A DNA stretch of 13,272 bases from Bacteroidia bacterium (lineage in GTDB: Bacteria; Bacteroidota; Bacteroidia; Bacteroidales; Rikenellaceae), in NCBI GenBank assembly GCA_025999315.1, contig BNXD01000041.1:1-13272 (forward strand), given 5' to 3'. Positions 13,267-13,272 of this stretch are shown in pieces. The translations under genes were made by a program, and so were the position numbers. The first letter of the stretch is position 1. Each line of letters starts with the position of its first letter. Below the pieces are notes generated by a model. The model had not been told where the DNA came from, did no database searches, and was given only the letters and a program-made list of their open reading frames with translations.

Positions 13267-13272
13267 CATTTC

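Larger units (their letters stand above)
12910..13272. other. Gene-free stretch rich in inverted and direct repeats
   Basis: The plus frame from ATG 12911 stays open to the window end (120 codons). Its translation passes through the dispersed repeat and yields a CHPERS-type peptide that is typical of repeat read-through, with no family signature. The GC-rich part (12910-13134) has many short GAGCG/CGCTC-type complementary segments and one long hairpin. The AT-richer end holds CACCCTGA-type repeats. I see no TAnnTTTG promoter, tRNA or T-tract terminator. Confidence 0.55.

Noticed and set aside
12911..13272. Plus-strand frame open from ATG to the window edge
   Set aside because: Its translation runs through the dispersed repeat (CHPERS and HVTLNEVKG type peptides), a known source of false proteins.
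1..13272. CRISPR array, tRNA or rRNA genes, integrase or transposase, phage or defence genes
   Set aside because: I saw no regularly spaced repeats, cloverleaf sequence or protein motifs of these classes. The repeats at the right end are extragenic palindromes, not a CRISPR array.

Overview
The window looks like a piece of a GC-rich Bacteroidales chromosome, most likely Alistipes or another Rikenellaceae. The evidence is the consecutive serC-serA-DUF1015 block, the lack of strong Shine-Dalgarno sequences, two divergent matches to the Bacteroidetes -7 promoter element (TAnnTTTG) and the protein families present. I could not run a search, so the genus is an inference from recognised family signatures.

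Left part (1-8720), all on the minus strand. In transcription order: serC (phosphoserine aminotransferase), serA (ACT-less 3-phosphoglycerate dehydrogenase with Lys in place of the catalytic His), a DUF1015 protein with a DGHHR motif, a membrane-anchored PHP-domain protein, then a four-subunit 2-oxoacid:ferredoxin oxidoreductase in the order delta-alpha-beta-gamma. After that come a decayed DUF6157 gene (5'-truncated and frameshifted) and a DUF362 iron-sulfur protein that runs off the left edge. The first three genes convert 3-phosphoglycerate to phosphoserine. No serB is present, and DUF1015 is the obvious unexplained partner. The oxidoreductase would interconvert a 2-oxoacid plus CoA with an acyl-CoA plus CO2 and reduced ferredoxin.

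Centre (8721-8844): a compact divergent intergenic region with back-to-back TAnnTTTG promoters, one for serC and one for yicC.

Right part (8845-12909), all on the plus strand: yicC and gmk 7 nt apart, a 218-bp gap with several hairpins, then nadD, a small TPR-like protein, ddl and a Cys-rich DUF3109 protein, joined by overlaps of 19, 4 and 4 nt. This is a housekeeping group: RNA turnover, GMP phosphorylation, NAD synthesis and peptidoglycan precursor synthesis. The last 363 bp hold no credible gene. They contain a long GC-rich hairpin and copies of the dispersed CACCCTGA(G/A)CGAAG extragenic repeat.

I see no mobile element, phage gene, CRISPR array, tRNA or rRNA. Most of the window is ordinary core chromosome. 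The points deserving a second look are the serine block with DUF1015, the Lys-type SerA, the PHP protein overlapping the oxidoreductase operon, the DUF6157 remnant and the intergenic repeats.
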